A stretch of 64,000 nucleotides of DNA, from contig JAOASC010000033.1 of assembly GCA_025210295.1 (NCBI GenBank), positions 1-64,000 on the forward strand, written 5' to 3'. The translations under genes were made by a program, and so were the position numbers. Below, piece by piece: positions 1-9,391 of this stretch. The stretch's first letter is position 1, and each line of letters starts with the position of its first letter. This stretch comes from Flavobacteriales bacterium. GTDB lineage: Bacteria > Bacteroidota > Bacteroidia > Flavobacteriales_D > Parvicellaceae. The notes beneath the pieces were generated by a model. That model searched no databases. It saw nothing but the letters and a program-made list of their open reading frames with translations, and was not told the origin of the DNA.

Positions 1-800
1 AATAAGCTAATGAGATGATGGGAAAATAGCAAAGATGAAGATTCAACCCATTATAGCATTGCAGCATTTCATAATTAAATCATTACAGCACTAATCCAGT
101 CAGTTCGAGTGCCGACAAAGGAGATGTATCGAGAAATAGACGGCTTGGTGAACCTGAAAATAGAAGAGAGAGAAAAGAATAAAGAAAAGAGACAATTAGA
201 TGATGAGATAATAAGCTAATGAGATGATGGGAAAATAGCAAAGATGAAGATTCAACCCATTATAGCATTGCATCATTTCAGCATTATATCATTATAGCAC
301 TAATCCAGTCAGTTCGAGTGCCGACAAAGGAGGTGTATCGAGAAATAGACGGCTTGTTCATCCAGAAAATAGAAGAGAGAGAAAAGAATAAAGAAAAGAA
401 ACAACTAGGTGATGAGATAATAAGCTAATGAGATGATGGGAAAATAGCAAAGATAAAGATTCAACCCATTATAGCATTGCAGCATTTCATAATTATATCA
501 TTACAGCATTAATATAGTCAGTTCGAGTGCCGACAAAGGAGGTGTATCGAGAAATAGACGGCTTGGTGAACCTGATAATAGAAGAGAGAGAAAAGAATAA
601 AGAAAAGAGACAATGAGATGATGGAAAAATAGCAAAGATGAAGATTCAACCCATTATAGCATTGCAGCATTATATCATTACAGCACTAATCCAGTCAGTT
701 CGAGTGCCGACAAAGGAGGTGTATCGAGAAATAGACGGCTTGGTGAAACTGATAATAGAAGAGAGAGAAAAGAGAATAAAGAACAGAGAACAAAGAGAAA
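1..800. repeat. Tandem array of four ~209-bp repeats
   Basis: Four direct copies lie head to tail: 1-209, 210-418, 419-611 and 612 to about 800. Copies 1 and 2 are both 209 bp. The junction between copies 3 and 4 has lost about 24 bp, and copy 4 has lost about 8 bp internally. Each copy has an A/T-rich part with short CATTA-AGCA-like periodicity, then a block that begins TTCGAGTG and ends GTATCGAGAA, then a purine-rich tail. Reading frames are broken by stops in each copy, so it looks non-coding. The array may continue left of the window. Confidence 0.93.
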
Positions 801-951
801 AGATGAAAAACTCAATCCATTAAAACATTACACCACACAATCTTGAGTCTATTCAATCATGAAACAATTAACACCTAAATTACGTTATGTTTTCAACAAT
901 TGATATAAAGTATCTTTTCAAAAAATGCATAAATCAAGCTGGACTTACCAT

Positions 952-959
952 TATTTTTG
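952..959 (+). promoter_or_regulatory. Candidate Bacteroidota -7 element (TATTTTTG)
   Basis: TATTTTTG matches the TAnnTTTG -7 consensus and lies 28 bp before the proposed TTG start at 988. I see no clear TTG-type -33 element at the usual distance, so this is a weak call. Confidence 0.4.
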
Positions 960-987
960 GAAATTATAAAAATTCAAGCCTTTAAAA

Positions 988-3714
988 TTGGAACAGAAAG
1001 AACAACTAATATGGTGGAAATGGACAAAGAGAATTGTTGCCTCTTTGGGAATTTTAGTTGTTTTATTTGTGGGAATATCAATCCTCGTTGTTAATTTATA
1101 CGAAGAAGAAATCAAGCATTTTGCGGTAGAAAAAATCAACGAAAATCTAACCACTGAAGTTGATGTTAAATCTATTGACTTAACGTTAATAGAACAATTT
1201 CCAATGGCTTCGTTACGCTTCTCTGATGTTTTTATTGCTGATAAATTAGGAGAAACTGAAAAAGACACAATGATTGCTATAGAATATCTCTATCTCAATC
1301 TCAACTTTATGGACTTAATCAATGGCAAATACGACATTAAGGATATAAAAGCGAGTAATGCTACCGCTTATTTAAAAATTGATCAACAAGGAAATGAAAA
1401 CTATTTAATTTGGAAACAGGATTCAACCAGTAAAAAAAGTCAATTTTCATTTGATTTAGAACAAGTTAAATTCAAAGATTTAACCTTAAAATACACCAAT
1501 CAACTACAACGACAGAACATTGCTATAGCTACAGAACAACTTAAATTCAATGGAAATTTTTCGGATGTTAGTTACCATCTTAAAACAAAAGGTGAAGTGT
1601 ATGTTAAAGATTTTACCAATGACAGTATTAACTATTTATCGAATAAAAACGCAACTATCGACTTAGATCTATTAGTAAATACTGAAACACAAGCATACGA
1701 GATAAAAAAAGGAAACTTGGCTATAGAAGATTTAAGTTTTGAAATTATTGGAAACTATATCAATAGTAAAGAATCTTCTGTCGATTTAGGTATCAAGGGA
1801 CAAAACATTAGTTTTATTTCTGTCTTTTCTATTTTTCCTCAAGAGTTTTTAAATCCCTTAAAAAAATATGATTCTAAAGGTTTAATTACTTTTGACGCTA
1901 CACTAAAAGGAAATATTGGAAAAAATAAACTCCCAAAAATAAAGGCTAACTTTAGTCTAGAACAAGGATCCCTAACTGAAAAAAATACTGGTATTTCACT
2001 TCAAAACTTATCTTTAAATGGTGAGTTTTCGAATCAAAACAAACACATCAATTCGCAATTGATTTTGAATAATATTGAAGGAAAATTTTCTAATAATGGT
2101 GGTAATTTTGATGGTCAAATTACTTTAAAGGATTTTACAAATCTTAAAATTGAAAGTCAAATCAATGCCAACTTAAACTTAGGGGTTATTAAGGATTTTG
2201 TTGCATTAGAAAGTATCAAAGAACTCACGGGAACAACAACTGTTAATTATCAATTAAAAGGCAGCATTACCAACAATAAATTAAAGATTCAACAATCACT
2301 GGGAACACTTTCTTTTAATCATTTAAATTTAGCTACTACTAGCAATGCTTTAACTTATCAAAACATTACTGGAAGTGGACAATTAAAACAAAACGATTTA
2401 ATTTTTAACAACATAACAGGAAGCATAGGAGGTTCTGAAATTACTGGTCATGCCTCATTAAGGAATTTAATTCCTCATCTTATCAATCCCAACCAAACAG
2501 TTTGGGTAGATGCCACAGTACAATCCAAAAAGATCGATTTAGGTCAAATTATTGCACAGTTAAAATCTGGTAATGAATCACCTACATCTTCAAACGATTC
2601 TTTACAATTACCTCAACACTTTCAAGTTAAATTAAATACAACCATCAACGAATTAATTTTTAACGATTTCGAAGCAAAAAACTGTATTGGAACACTTCAA
2701 TTGAAGCAGCAAAAAATTGTAGCTTCCAACATTAGGTTTAAAACAAGTGGAGGTAATGTTTTATTCAATTCGGAAATAGAGCAACGGGCAGACCATCATT
2801 TTTTATGGACTGGAGATGCTAAATTGGATCATATAGATATTCAACACTTCTTTACAGCTGTCAATAATTTTGGACAAGACTTTTTAACGCACCAACATTT
2901 AAAAGGAAAAGGAAGTTTGCTTTTAAATTTCGGGATGGTATTCTCTCCTAATTTATCACTTTTAACCCCGTCTATTAAGGTAAATGCTAAAAGTAAAATC
3001 ACCAATGGCGTATTAATTAATCATCCAACGATGAATGAATTGGCTACTTATTTGGATGAAAATAAATTGGTTAATAAAGTTGTAGATACTAAAAAATTAA
3101 AGAAAAAAGTGAGTCGTATTAAATTTTCCGAACTCAACAATTCCATAGAGATTAAAAATAATCACATTGTTATTCCTAAAACTACCATCAAAACAAATAT
3201 TTTAGACATTGATATCGCTGGTGAACATTCATTTGATAATACCGTTGATTATCACTTTAGTTTTGGTTTACGCGATGTTTTAATTAAAAATAAACATGCG
3301 GAAGATTTTGGTCCTGTAAAAGATGATGGTTTAGGTAAAGTTATCTTTTTACATGTTTTTGGACATTTAGATGATTTGAATTATGCCATTGATAAATCAG
3401 AAAAGAAAGCGAATCGAAAACAAATAAGAGCGGAAGAAAAACAAAATGTAAAAGCTATTTTAAAAAATGAATTTGGTTTATTTAAAAAAGATACTTCTTT
3501 ACATACTGTTACTAAAAAAGAACCAGAACCTACGTTTGAAATAGAAAATTGGGAGGAGCGTGATGAAGAGCCTGCAACAGAAGAAATTGATGATGTAAAA
3601 GAAAAATCAAAACCTAAAAAAGAAAAGAAAACACCTAAATGGTTAAAAAAATTAGGTGTTGATGAACAAAAAGAACAGGAAAATAATATTTCTGTGGAAT
3701 TTGAAGAAGAATGA
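988..3714 (+). CDS. AsmA-like envelope protein
   Basis: This 908-residue protein looks like an AsmA/TamB-type envelope protein, a family linked to outer-membrane lipid transport and biogenesis. One membrane segment at about residues 15-37 anchors it. A long beta-rich body with repeated short hydrophobic strands follows, as is usual for the family. The last 120 or so residues are rich in Lys and Glu (KKEKKTPKW and similar) and probably disordered. The start is TTG at 988; no in-frame ATG lies near the membrane segment. Its stop overlaps the next start by four bases (ATGA), so the two genes are probably translated together. The family call rests on architecture; the exact cargo or role is not shown. 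Confidence 0.8.
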   Translation: MEQKEQLIWWKWTKRIVASLGILVVLFVGISILVVNLYEEEIKHFAVEKINENLTTEVDVKSIDLTLIEQFPMASLRFSDVFIADKLGETEKDTMIAIEYLYLNLNFMDLINGKYDIKDIKASNATAYLKIDQQGNENYLIWKQDSTSKKSQFSFDLEQVKFKDLTLKYTNQLQRQNIAIATEQLKFNGNFSDVSYHLKTKGEVYVKDFTNDSINYLSNKNATIDLDLLVNTETQAYEIKKGNLAIEDLSFEIIGNYINSKESSVDLGIKGQNISFISVFSIFPQEFLNPLKKYDSKGLITFDATLKGNIGKNKLPKIKANFSLEQGSLTEKNTGISLQNLSLNGEFSNQNKHINSQLILNNIEGKFSNNGGNFDGQITLKDFTNLKIESQINANLNLGVIKDFVALESIKELTGTTTVNYQLKGSITNNKLKIQQSLGTLSFNHLNLATTSNALTYQNITGSGQLKQNDLIFNNITGSIGGSEITGHASLRNLIPHLINPNQTVWVDATVQSKKIDLGQIIAQLKSGNESPTSSNDSLQLPQHFQVKLNTTINELIFNDFEAKNCIGTLQLKQQKIVASNIRFKTSGGNVLFNSEIEQRADHHFLWTGDAKLDHIDIQHFFTAVNNFGQDFLTHQHLKGKGSLLLNFGMVFSPNLSLLTPSIKVNAKSKITNGVLINHPTMNELATYLDENKLVNKVVDTKKLKKKVSRIKFSELNNSIEIKNNHIVIPKTTIKTNILDIDIAGEHSFDNTVDYHFSFGLRDVLIKNKHAEDFGPVKDDGLGKVIFLHVFGHLDDLNYAIDKSEKKANRKQIRAEEKQNVKAILKNEFGLFKKDTSLHTVTKKEPEPTFEIENWEERDEEPATEEIDDVKEKSKPKKEKKTPKWLKKLGVDEQKEQENNISVEFEEE

Positions 3715-4067
3715 ATATTGAAGAATTTCGATCCTATTGTTTAAGCCTAAAAGGAACTTCAGAAGCGCTACCTTTTGATCATAAAACTTTAGTTTTTAAA
3801 GTTATGGGGAAAATGTTTGCTTTAACCAATCTAGAAACTTTTGAAAGTATAAACATCAAATGTGACCCCGAATACGCCATTGAGCTAAGAGAAACGTATG
3901 AAGCTGTTAACCCTGGTTACCACATGAGTAAAAAGCACTGGAATACCATTACTCTAGACTATTCAATAGACGATAATCTTCTTTACGAATGGATTAAAGA
4001 TTCTTATGATTTGGTTGTTGCTAAACTAACTAAAAAGCAGAAAGAAGCGCTGGCTAATATTAACTAA
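3711..4067 (+). CDS. MmcQ/YjbR family protein
   Basis: A 118-residue protein of the MmcQ/YjbR family, which has a CyaY-like fold with positively charged surfaces and is often described as DNA-binding. Family features are the N-terminal EEFRSYCLSLKG helix, the E-LPF-H-TLVFKV strand pair, and MSKKHWNTITL near residue 73. Length is normal for the family. It is translationally coupled to the AsmA-like gene, and its 3' end overlaps the convergent rsmE by 8 bp. The cellular function of the family is poorly known. Confidence 0.85.
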   Translation: MNIEEFRSYCLSLKGTSEALPFDHKTLVFKVMGKMFALTNLETFESINIKCDPEYAIELRETYEAVNPGYHMSKKHWNTITLDYSIDDNLLYEWIKDSYDLVVAKLTKKQKEALANIN

Positions 4068-4749
4068 ATTGCATTAAAGTACAAGCTACTACTCCTGCAG
4101 TTTCTGTTCTCAATCTATTTTCTCCTAATGTAACAGGCTGATATCCTTTTTGAAAGGCTAAAGCAGTCTCCTCAGCCGTAAAATCTCCCTCAGGACCTAT
4201 CAATATCAATTGATCCTCTGTTTGGTCTACAAAAGCTTTAAATGCTTGTTTTTTAAAATCCCCACAATAGGCAATTGATTTTAGACCCGTTCTATCTGTG
4301 GCAAGAAAATCTTCTAATTTTATAGGTTCGTGAATGGTAGTTTTCCATAACCTTTGTGATTGTTTTAATGCTGAAATGGCGACTTTTTCCCAACGTTCAG
4401 TATTAAACTTTTTACGTTCTGAGTTTTTACAAAGAATAGGTATAAAATCAGTTAAACCTATTTCTATTGCTTTTTCTAAAAACCATTCTGTTCGATCATT
4501 ATTTTTTGTTGGTGCCAGAGCTATAGCTATTTTCCGATTAGATTTAGCTCGTTCTTTTTGCTCAAAGATAGCCACTTCACAACGTTTATGGTGATCACTA
4601 ATGATCGTAGCATACGCTTCTAAACCTTGTCCATTCACCAACCTTACTTGATCTCCATTTTTTAAGCGTAATACTTTGATAGCATGTTTGGATTCCGTTT
4701 CTGGAAAAGTAGTATTCGCTGTTATGTTTTGAATATAAAATGTATGCAT
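4060..4749 (-). CDS. rsmE: 16S rRNA (uracil-1498-N3)-methyltransferase RsmE
   Basis: RsmE methylates N3 of U1498 in 16S rRNA using S-adenosylmethionine. The 229-residue protein has a PUA-like N-terminal part (HAIKVLRLKNGD at about residues 22-33). It ends in the SPOUT knot motifs LILIGPEGDFTAEE and LGENRLRTETAG, which form the cofactor site. Length is slightly short but usual for the group. Its ATG overlaps the stop of the upstream gene by one base (TAATG), which suggests coupled translation. It converges with the YjbR gene. Confidence 0.95.
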   Translation of the reverse strand: MHTFYIQNITANTTFPETESKHAIKVLRLKNGDQVRLVNGQGLEAYATIISDHHKRCEVAIFEQKERAKSNRKIAIALAPTKNNDRTEWFLEKAIEIGLTDFIPILCKNSERKKFNTERWEKVAISALKQSQRLWKTTIHEPIKLEDFLATDRTGLKSIAYCGDFKKQAFKAFVDQTEDQLILIGPEGDFTAEETALAFQKGYQPVTLGENRLRTETAGVVACTLMQFS

Positions 4750-5156
4750 TACTTAATGATAACTCCTCTTTTATTCAAAATTTCGATGGTACTAAAATAT
4801 TCTTCTTTAATCGATTCTGCAACAAAAACAATTTTCTTATCGTGAATAACTCCATCGATATAAAATGTTAAAAAATATTCATTAGAAAGCGCAAAAACAT
4901 CTTCTATAATTGGTTCTATTAGCTGATATGATTTGGGTTGGATATCCTTTAAAAAATAATTGACTCTAGCTGTCTTCTTAGGAACATTATTGATCATTCC
5001 ATAGCCTCTAGAAGAGACAAAGGTATTAACCAATGTTTCATTCTTTAAGTTAATCAAATACACATTCCATTTGTTTTCTTGAGTTATTTCATCCAACTCT
5101 CTTACCACTGCAATTCCTACATCAACAACTTCTGGTATATGAATATCCTTCTTCAT
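4749..5156 (-). CDS. Uncharacterised 135-aa protein upstream of rsmE
   Basis: I do not recognise this family. It has 135 residues, no signal peptide and no membrane segment. It is mixed alpha/beta with a basic patch around RGYGMINNVPKKTARVNYFLKD (residues about 70-91). The start is ATG at 5156. It lies between lipB (35 bp upstream) and rsmE (1 bp overlap), in one leftward run, so it is probably a cytosolic protein expressed with rsmE. A role in RNA or ribosome metabolism is only guilt by association. Confidence 0.75.
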   Translation of the reverse strand: MKKDIHIPEVVDVGIAVVRELDEITQENKWNVYLINLKNETLVNTFVSSRGYGMINNVPKKTARVNYFLKDIQPKSYQLIEPIIEDVFALSNEYFLTFYIDGVIHDKKIVFVAESIKEEYFSTIEILNKRGVIIK

Positions 5157-5191
5157 CTATTTAAAATTCTATTGTTTGTAAAAGTTAAAAT

Positions 5192-5905
5192 TCACTTTGC
5201 ATAAGTAAACTCAAAAACTGCCGATAAGTGTTTTTTCATTTTAGCTTTTACCTCTTCTAAATCTACTGGTCTTCCCAACTCTTTATCTAATGATGTAACC
5301 GCTTTATCTCGTATTCCACAAGGAACAATATTGTCAAAATAAGATAAATCTGCATTGACATTAAATGCAAACCCATGCATCGTTACCCATCTACTTGATT
5401 TGACACCAAGTGCACAAATTTTTCTTGCAGTAGGTTTACCTACATCTAGCCAAACTCCTGTTTCTCCATCAGATCTCTCAGAAGCTATACCATATTCTTT
5501 TAAAGTTAAAATAACTGCTTCTTCGAGCAAACGTAAATATTTATGAATATCACTGAAAAAGTGATCTAAATCAAAAATAGGATACCCTACCAATTGTCCA
5601 GGTCCGTGATAGGTGATGTCTCCTCCCCTATTTATTTTATAATAAGTTGCTCCTTTTTGCTTTAAAATAGCTTCTCCAATCAATAAATTAGCTTCAGAAC
5701 CACTTTTCCCGAGCGTATAGACATGCGGATGCTCGCAAAACAAAAGATAATTTTTAGTAATCTCTTTTTCACTTTCATCTGCTAATTTTCTGTTTTTTAT
5801 CTTGGTATTAACTGTTTTTTCAAAGTATACAGTCTGATAATCCCACGCTTCCTTGTAATCCATCAAACCTAAGTCCTCAAAAATTACTTCTTTGTTCTTT
5901 ATCAC
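5192..5905 (-). CDS. lipB: Octanoyltransferase LipB
   Basis: LipB moves octanoyl groups from acyl carrier protein to lipoyl domains, the first step of endogenous lipoate synthesis. The 237-residue protein carries the RGGDITYHGPGQLVGYP signature (residues about 93-109). It also has the catalytic Lys in RKICALG (K162) and the catalytic Cys in IVPCGI (C196). An insert near residues 35-50 (NRKLADESEKEITKN) is charged and probably a surface loop. The start is GTG at 5905, chosen because it gives the normal N-terminus VIFEDLGLMDYKEAW; the stop of pgi/pmi lies 6 bp upstream. LipA is not in the window. Confidence 0.95.
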   Translation of the reverse strand: MIKNKEVIFEDLGLMDYKEAWDYQTVYFEKTVNTKIKNRKLADESEKEITKNYLLFCEHPHVYTLGKSGSEANLLIGEAILKQKGATYYKINRGGDITYHGPGQLVGYPIFDLDHFFSDIHKYLRLLEEAVILTLKEYGIASERSDGETGVWLDVGKPTARKICALGVKSSRWVTMHGFAFNVNADLSYFDNIVPCGIRDKAVTSLDKELGRPVDLEEVKAKMKKHLSAVFEFTYAK

Positions 5906-5911
5906 TATTCT

Positions 5912-6895
5912 TTATATTTTAGCTAGTTCTCCTTTTAAGTAATTAATTACTTTTATTTCTATAGGGTCTACATCTTGTAATTCAGCCAAATAAATAGAAA
6001 TCCAATCTCCTAAAACAATTAAATAAAGCGACTTTTGAATCGAATCATCTCCTTTAGACCATACTTCAAAATGGGTATTGGTGTATTTTTCTATCACTTC
6101 TTTAGAAATTTCCATTCTTCTTTGTGTTCGACTATAATCAGAATCGTTTCTAAATAAGATAACAGCGTACTCTTCTTTACCTCCAGCCCATCCAACTAAT
6201 TCGTTGTGGTTCATTTCTGGTAAATAATGATGCCAAGCCAATACTTTTGCATTTTCATTCAATTGTTGTCTTAACCTTATTGCTACACCTTCATATCCTT
6301 CTTCGGAATAAATAACCGCTGTTTTACCCTGTAAACCTTTCGCAATCTTTTCGGCTTCTTGTTGAATTGATTCAATGTGACTATCTATTAATTCTGCTGC
6401 TTTCCCTATTGAGGTTTTAAAGCTTTCATTGATAAATCCATAATGATTCAATAAGAAAAATTGTTGTGTTAACGAATAAGTTAACATTGCTCTTGGTGAA
6501 TGACATTCAGGTAAAATAATATGATTTAGTGCCTTTTCTTGAGCTATTTCTATTACTTTTCCTCCAGAAGAAATACATGCTATTTCTGCATTTCGCTCCA
6601 AAGCAATTTGCATTGCTTCTAATGTTTCTTCAGTATTTCCTGAAAAACTACTTACAATCACTAAAGTATTCTCCCCCACAAAAGCAGGTAAATGATAACC
6701 ATTATTAATTGAAACTGGGACGTCAATTTCGTTTCTAACCAATTGAGCTACAATCTTTCCTCCAATACCAGAACCTCCTAACCCAGTGATTACAATATTG
6801 TTAATCTTTTTTTCTGTCTGCGTTAACTTGGCGTTATTACCGATATTTATAGCATCTCTTAATTGATTGGTAAACGATGAAATTAATTTTTTCAT
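5912..6895 (-). CDS. Bifunctional phosphoglucose/phosphomannose isomerase
   Basis: A SIS-domain sugar-phosphate isomerase of 327 residues that interconverts glucose-6-P or mannose-6-P with fructose-6-P. The first SIS domain has LGGSGIGGK (about residues 39-47) and SSFSGNTEETLEA (about 81-93). SPRAMLTYS (about 133-141) is a family hallmark, and PEMNHNELVGW (about 227-237) supplies the His/Glu pair expected in the active site. It starts the leftward run to lipB and rsmE. Mannose-6-P made here could feed the GDP-mannose route that needs the pyrophosphorylase at 58159. Confidence 0.88.
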   Translation of the reverse strand: MKKLISSFTNQLRDAINIGNNAKLTQTEKKINNIVITGLGGSGIGGKIVAQLVRNEIDVPVSINNGYHLPAFVGENTLVIVSSFSGNTEETLEAMQIALERNAEIACISSGGKVIEIAQEKALNHIILPECHSPRAMLTYSLTQQFFLLNHYGFINESFKTSIGKAAELIDSHIESIQQEAEKIAKGLQGKTAVIYSEEGYEGVAIRLRQQLNENAKVLAWHHYLPEMNHNELVGWAGGKEEYAVILFRNDSDYSRTQRRMEISKEVIEKYTNTHFEVWSKGDDSIQKSLYLIVLGDWISIYLAELQDVDPIEIKVINYLKGELAKI

Positions 6896-7076
6896 ATGTT
6901 TTCTATTAATTGTATTTACACGAAAATAATAAAAAATTACTAATCTTATCTAGGTTTTTTATCTTCTAGTCAGATTCAAAATTTTAATCTTTAAATTTAA
7001 CATTAAATTAATATTAACTTATTTTTATTAACAATTACTTAATATTAAAAATAAATAGACTAACTCTTGTTTACTT

Positions 7077-7084
7077 TATCTTTG
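7077..7084 (+). promoter_or_regulatory. Candidate -7 element (TATCTTTG) of the Na/Pi cotransporter
   Basis: TATCTTTG fits TAnnTTTG exactly and lies 38 bp before the ATG at 7122. The 226-bp divergent region between pgi/pmi and this gene is very A/T-rich and shows no other clear signal. Confidence 0.55.
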
Positions 7085-7121
7085 TTAAAATATGATATAA
7101 AGTAGGGATTTTTAATATAAT

Positions 7122-8825
7122 ATGGGAATATTTAGCATCTTGTCCATTATTGGGGCTTTAGGGTTTTTCATCTATGGGATGAAAGTAATGAGTGAAGGGA
7201 TTCAAAAGGCAGCTGGAGATAAATTACGTGTCATCTTAAAAGCAATTACATCCAACAGACTTTCAGGGATTTTTACAGGTTTTTTAACCACATCAATTAT
7301 CCAATCTTCTTCAGCTACTACTGTAATGATTGTAAGCTTTGTAAATGCAGGTTTACTAACATTAAGACAAGCTATTGGAGTCATAATGGGGGCTAATATA
7401 GGAACCACAATGACTGCATGGTTATTGGTATTACTTGGATTCTCGAAATTTAGTTTAGCTTCCTATTCATTGCCAGTCTTAGCTATTGGAGTTCCTTTAC
7501 TATTTGTTAATAAAGATCAACTTAAGTCTTTGGGTGAATTTCTAATTGGTTTTGCCTTATTATTTATGGGACTTTCTGCCCTTAAAGGTGAAGTTAAAGT
7601 TCTTCATTTAGAGGAAAATCAAGCATTTATTGATTTTATTACCGGTTTAGGAGAAGGTGGTTATGGTGCTATTTTGTTGTTTGTATTTATTGGAACAATT
7701 CTTACTATTATTGTACAATCATCTAGTGCTGCAATGGCATTAACCCTAATTTTTGTTGCCGAAGGATTGCCATTAGAATTTGCCGCTGCAATTGTATTGG
7801 GTGAAAATATAGGAACAACAATCACAGCAAATTTAGCTGCAATGATTGGTAATGTTCATTCAAAGAGAGCTGCTAGAGCCCATTTACTTTTTAATGTTTT
7901 TGGTGTAATTTGGATGTTAATTGTTTTCTTCCCATTTATTCATTGGGTTACAGCAATTACAGAAGATGTAATGAATACATTAGGAATAAGCATTAAAGAC
8001 GAACAAGATTTAAATCTAAGAACCTTAGCATTATTCCATACGTTCTTTAATATTATCAATACAGTTATGTTAGTTTGGTTTGTGAAATTTATTGAAACAA
8101 CTGTCATTAAATTTACACCATCTAAAAGTGAAGATGACGAAGTATTTAAATTGGAATACATTGGTTCTAGTGTTATGCTAACACCTGAAATGTCTATTCT
8201 AGAAGCTAAGAAAGAAGTAACTAAGTTTGGAGATATTACAAGTAGAATGATTGGTTTTCTTAGGACAGCTATTAATACTGGAGACAAGAAACTAAAACAA
8301 AAAATGTATGAAAAAATTGCCAAATATGAAGAAATAACTGATCGTGTTGAAATTGAAATTTCTGATTATTTAGGTAAAGCTTCACAAGAAGAAATGAGTG
8401 AAGATGCTGCTATGCAAATGCGAGCAATGCTTAATGTTGTGACTGATTTAGAGAGAATAGGAGATGTCTTTTATCAGATTAGTAAAATGCTAGCCAAAAA
8501 ACAAATTGATAAAGTTTGGTTTACTCCTGATCAAAGAGATGGTTTAAATAAGCTAATTGACCTATTAGAAAAGGCGTTTAAGATTATGAATACCAACCTC
8601 AATATGGAATATAAAAATGTTTCAATGGAAGAAGCAATTGAAATTGAGGAACAAATTAATAAAACGCGAAATAAACTTAGAAAGAAGCACCTCAAGAATG
8701 TGGGTTCTGAAGAGACAAATATTGCAGCTTCATTGATTTACAGTACTATTTTTTCATTATTAGAAAGAGCAGGAGATCACATTATTAATGTTTCTGAAGC
8801 CATGACAGGTGAAGAAATAGAATAG
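7122..8825 (+). CDS. Na+/phosphate cotransporter family protein with PhoU-like tail
   Basis: Inner-membrane sodium:phosphate symporter of the NptA/YjbB type (567 residues). Two inverted Na/Pi repeats carry the paired motifs TSIIQSSSATTVMIV (about residues 54-68) and IIVQSSSAAMALT (about 193-205), the expected QSSS substrate/ion site. GANIGTT and GENIGTT follow the two repeats. Several hydrophobic segments fill residues 1-325, and residues about 360-560 form helical PhoU-like coiled coils thought to regulate transport. It has its own promoter and is followed after 4 bp by the pentapeptide gene. Confidence 0.92.
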   Translation: MGIFSILSIIGALGFFIYGMKVMSEGIQKAAGDKLRVILKAITSNRLSGIFTGFLTTSIIQSSSATTVMIVSFVNAGLLTLRQAIGVIMGANIGTTMTAWLLVLLGFSKFSLASYSLPVLAIGVPLLFVNKDQLKSLGEFLIGFALLFMGLSALKGEVKVLHLEENQAFIDFITGLGEGGYGAILLFVFIGTILTIIVQSSSAAMALTLIFVAEGLPLEFAAAIVLGENIGTTITANLAAMIGNVHSKRAARAHLLFNVFGVIWMLIVFFPFIHWVTAITEDVMNTLGISIKDEQDLNLRTLALFHTFFNIINTVMLVWFVKFIETTVIKFTPSKSEDDEVFKLEYIGSSVMLTPEMSILEAKKEVTKFGDITSRMIGFLRTAINTGDKKLKQKMYEKIAKYEEITDRVEIEISDYLGKASQEEMSEDAAMQMRAMLNVVTDLERIGDVFYQISKMLAKKQIDKVWFTPDQRDGLNKLIDLLEKAFKIMNTNLNMEYKNVSMEEAIEIEEQINKTRNKLRKKHLKNVGSEETNIAASLIYSTIFSLLERAGDHIINVSEAMTGEEIE

Positions 8826-8829
8826 TTAA

Positions 8830-9384
8830 ATGATCTATTTGGAAGATAAAATAATTAAGCATAAAACTACTCTAGAAAAAGGAGAGTATTATGAATGTAC
8901 TTTCGAAAATTGTGATTTTACTCAGGTAAATTTTTCAGATTTTATTTTTATTGAGTGTTCGTTTAATGCTTGTAATCTGAGTAATATTAAACCCTTTAAT
9001 ACTGCTTTTAAAACGGTAGATTTTATTGATTGCAAATTAATAGGTATTGATTTTACATTATCTAATTCTTTTCTTTTTAAAGTTAGTTTTGAAAACTCTA
9101 CTTTAAATTTTTGTTCTTTTTATCAGCTCAATCTAAAAAATACAACATTCGAAAATTGTGCGCTCGAAGCAGTTGATTTTACAGAATGTGACCTAAGCCA
9201 AGCAGCTTTTAATCATTCTAATCTAAAAAATGCTATTTTTGAGCAAACAATCCTTGATAAAGCTGATTTTAGAACAGCCAAAGATTTTGCTATTCAACCT
9301 GAAAATAATCAACTAAAAAATGCTATTTTTTCTCGGGAATCAATTATCGGATTAGTACAACATTATAATATACAAATAGAATAA
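8830..9384 (+). CDS. Pentapeptide repeat protein
   Basis: A 184-residue protein made of pentapeptide repeats (A/C-D/N-L/F-x-x pattern: FENCDFTQVNFSDFIFIECSF and so on), which fold into a right-handed quadrilateral beta-helix. The repeats run from about residue 20 to 155. The family includes Qnr-like gyrase protectors, but this alone does not imply drug resistance. It lies 4 bp after the cotransporter gene and 7 bp before a glycosyltransferase gene, so the three are probably co-transcribed. No signal peptide. Confidence 0.88.
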   Translation: MIYLEDKIIKHKTTLEKGEYYECTFENCDFTQVNFSDFIFIECSFNACNLSNIKPFNTAFKTVDFIDCKLIGIDFTLSNSFLFKVSFENSTLNFCSFYQLNLKNTTFENCALEAVDFTECDLSQAAFNHSNLKNAIFEQTILDKADFRTAKDFAIQPENNQLKNAIFSRESIIGLVQHYNIQIE

Positions 9385-9391
9385 GTTCCGT

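Noticed and set aside
1..800. CRISPR-like array
   Set aside because: Units are about 209 bp with no short repeat/unique spacer pattern and no cas genes.
638..823. 61-codon open frame in the tandem array
   Set aside because: It lies in the last repeat copy; the other copies have stops in the same frame, and the product is made of repeat words.
951..1268. Minus-strand frame over the start of the AsmA-like gene
   Set aside because: Overlaps a well-supported gene on the other strand and has no domain or codon support.
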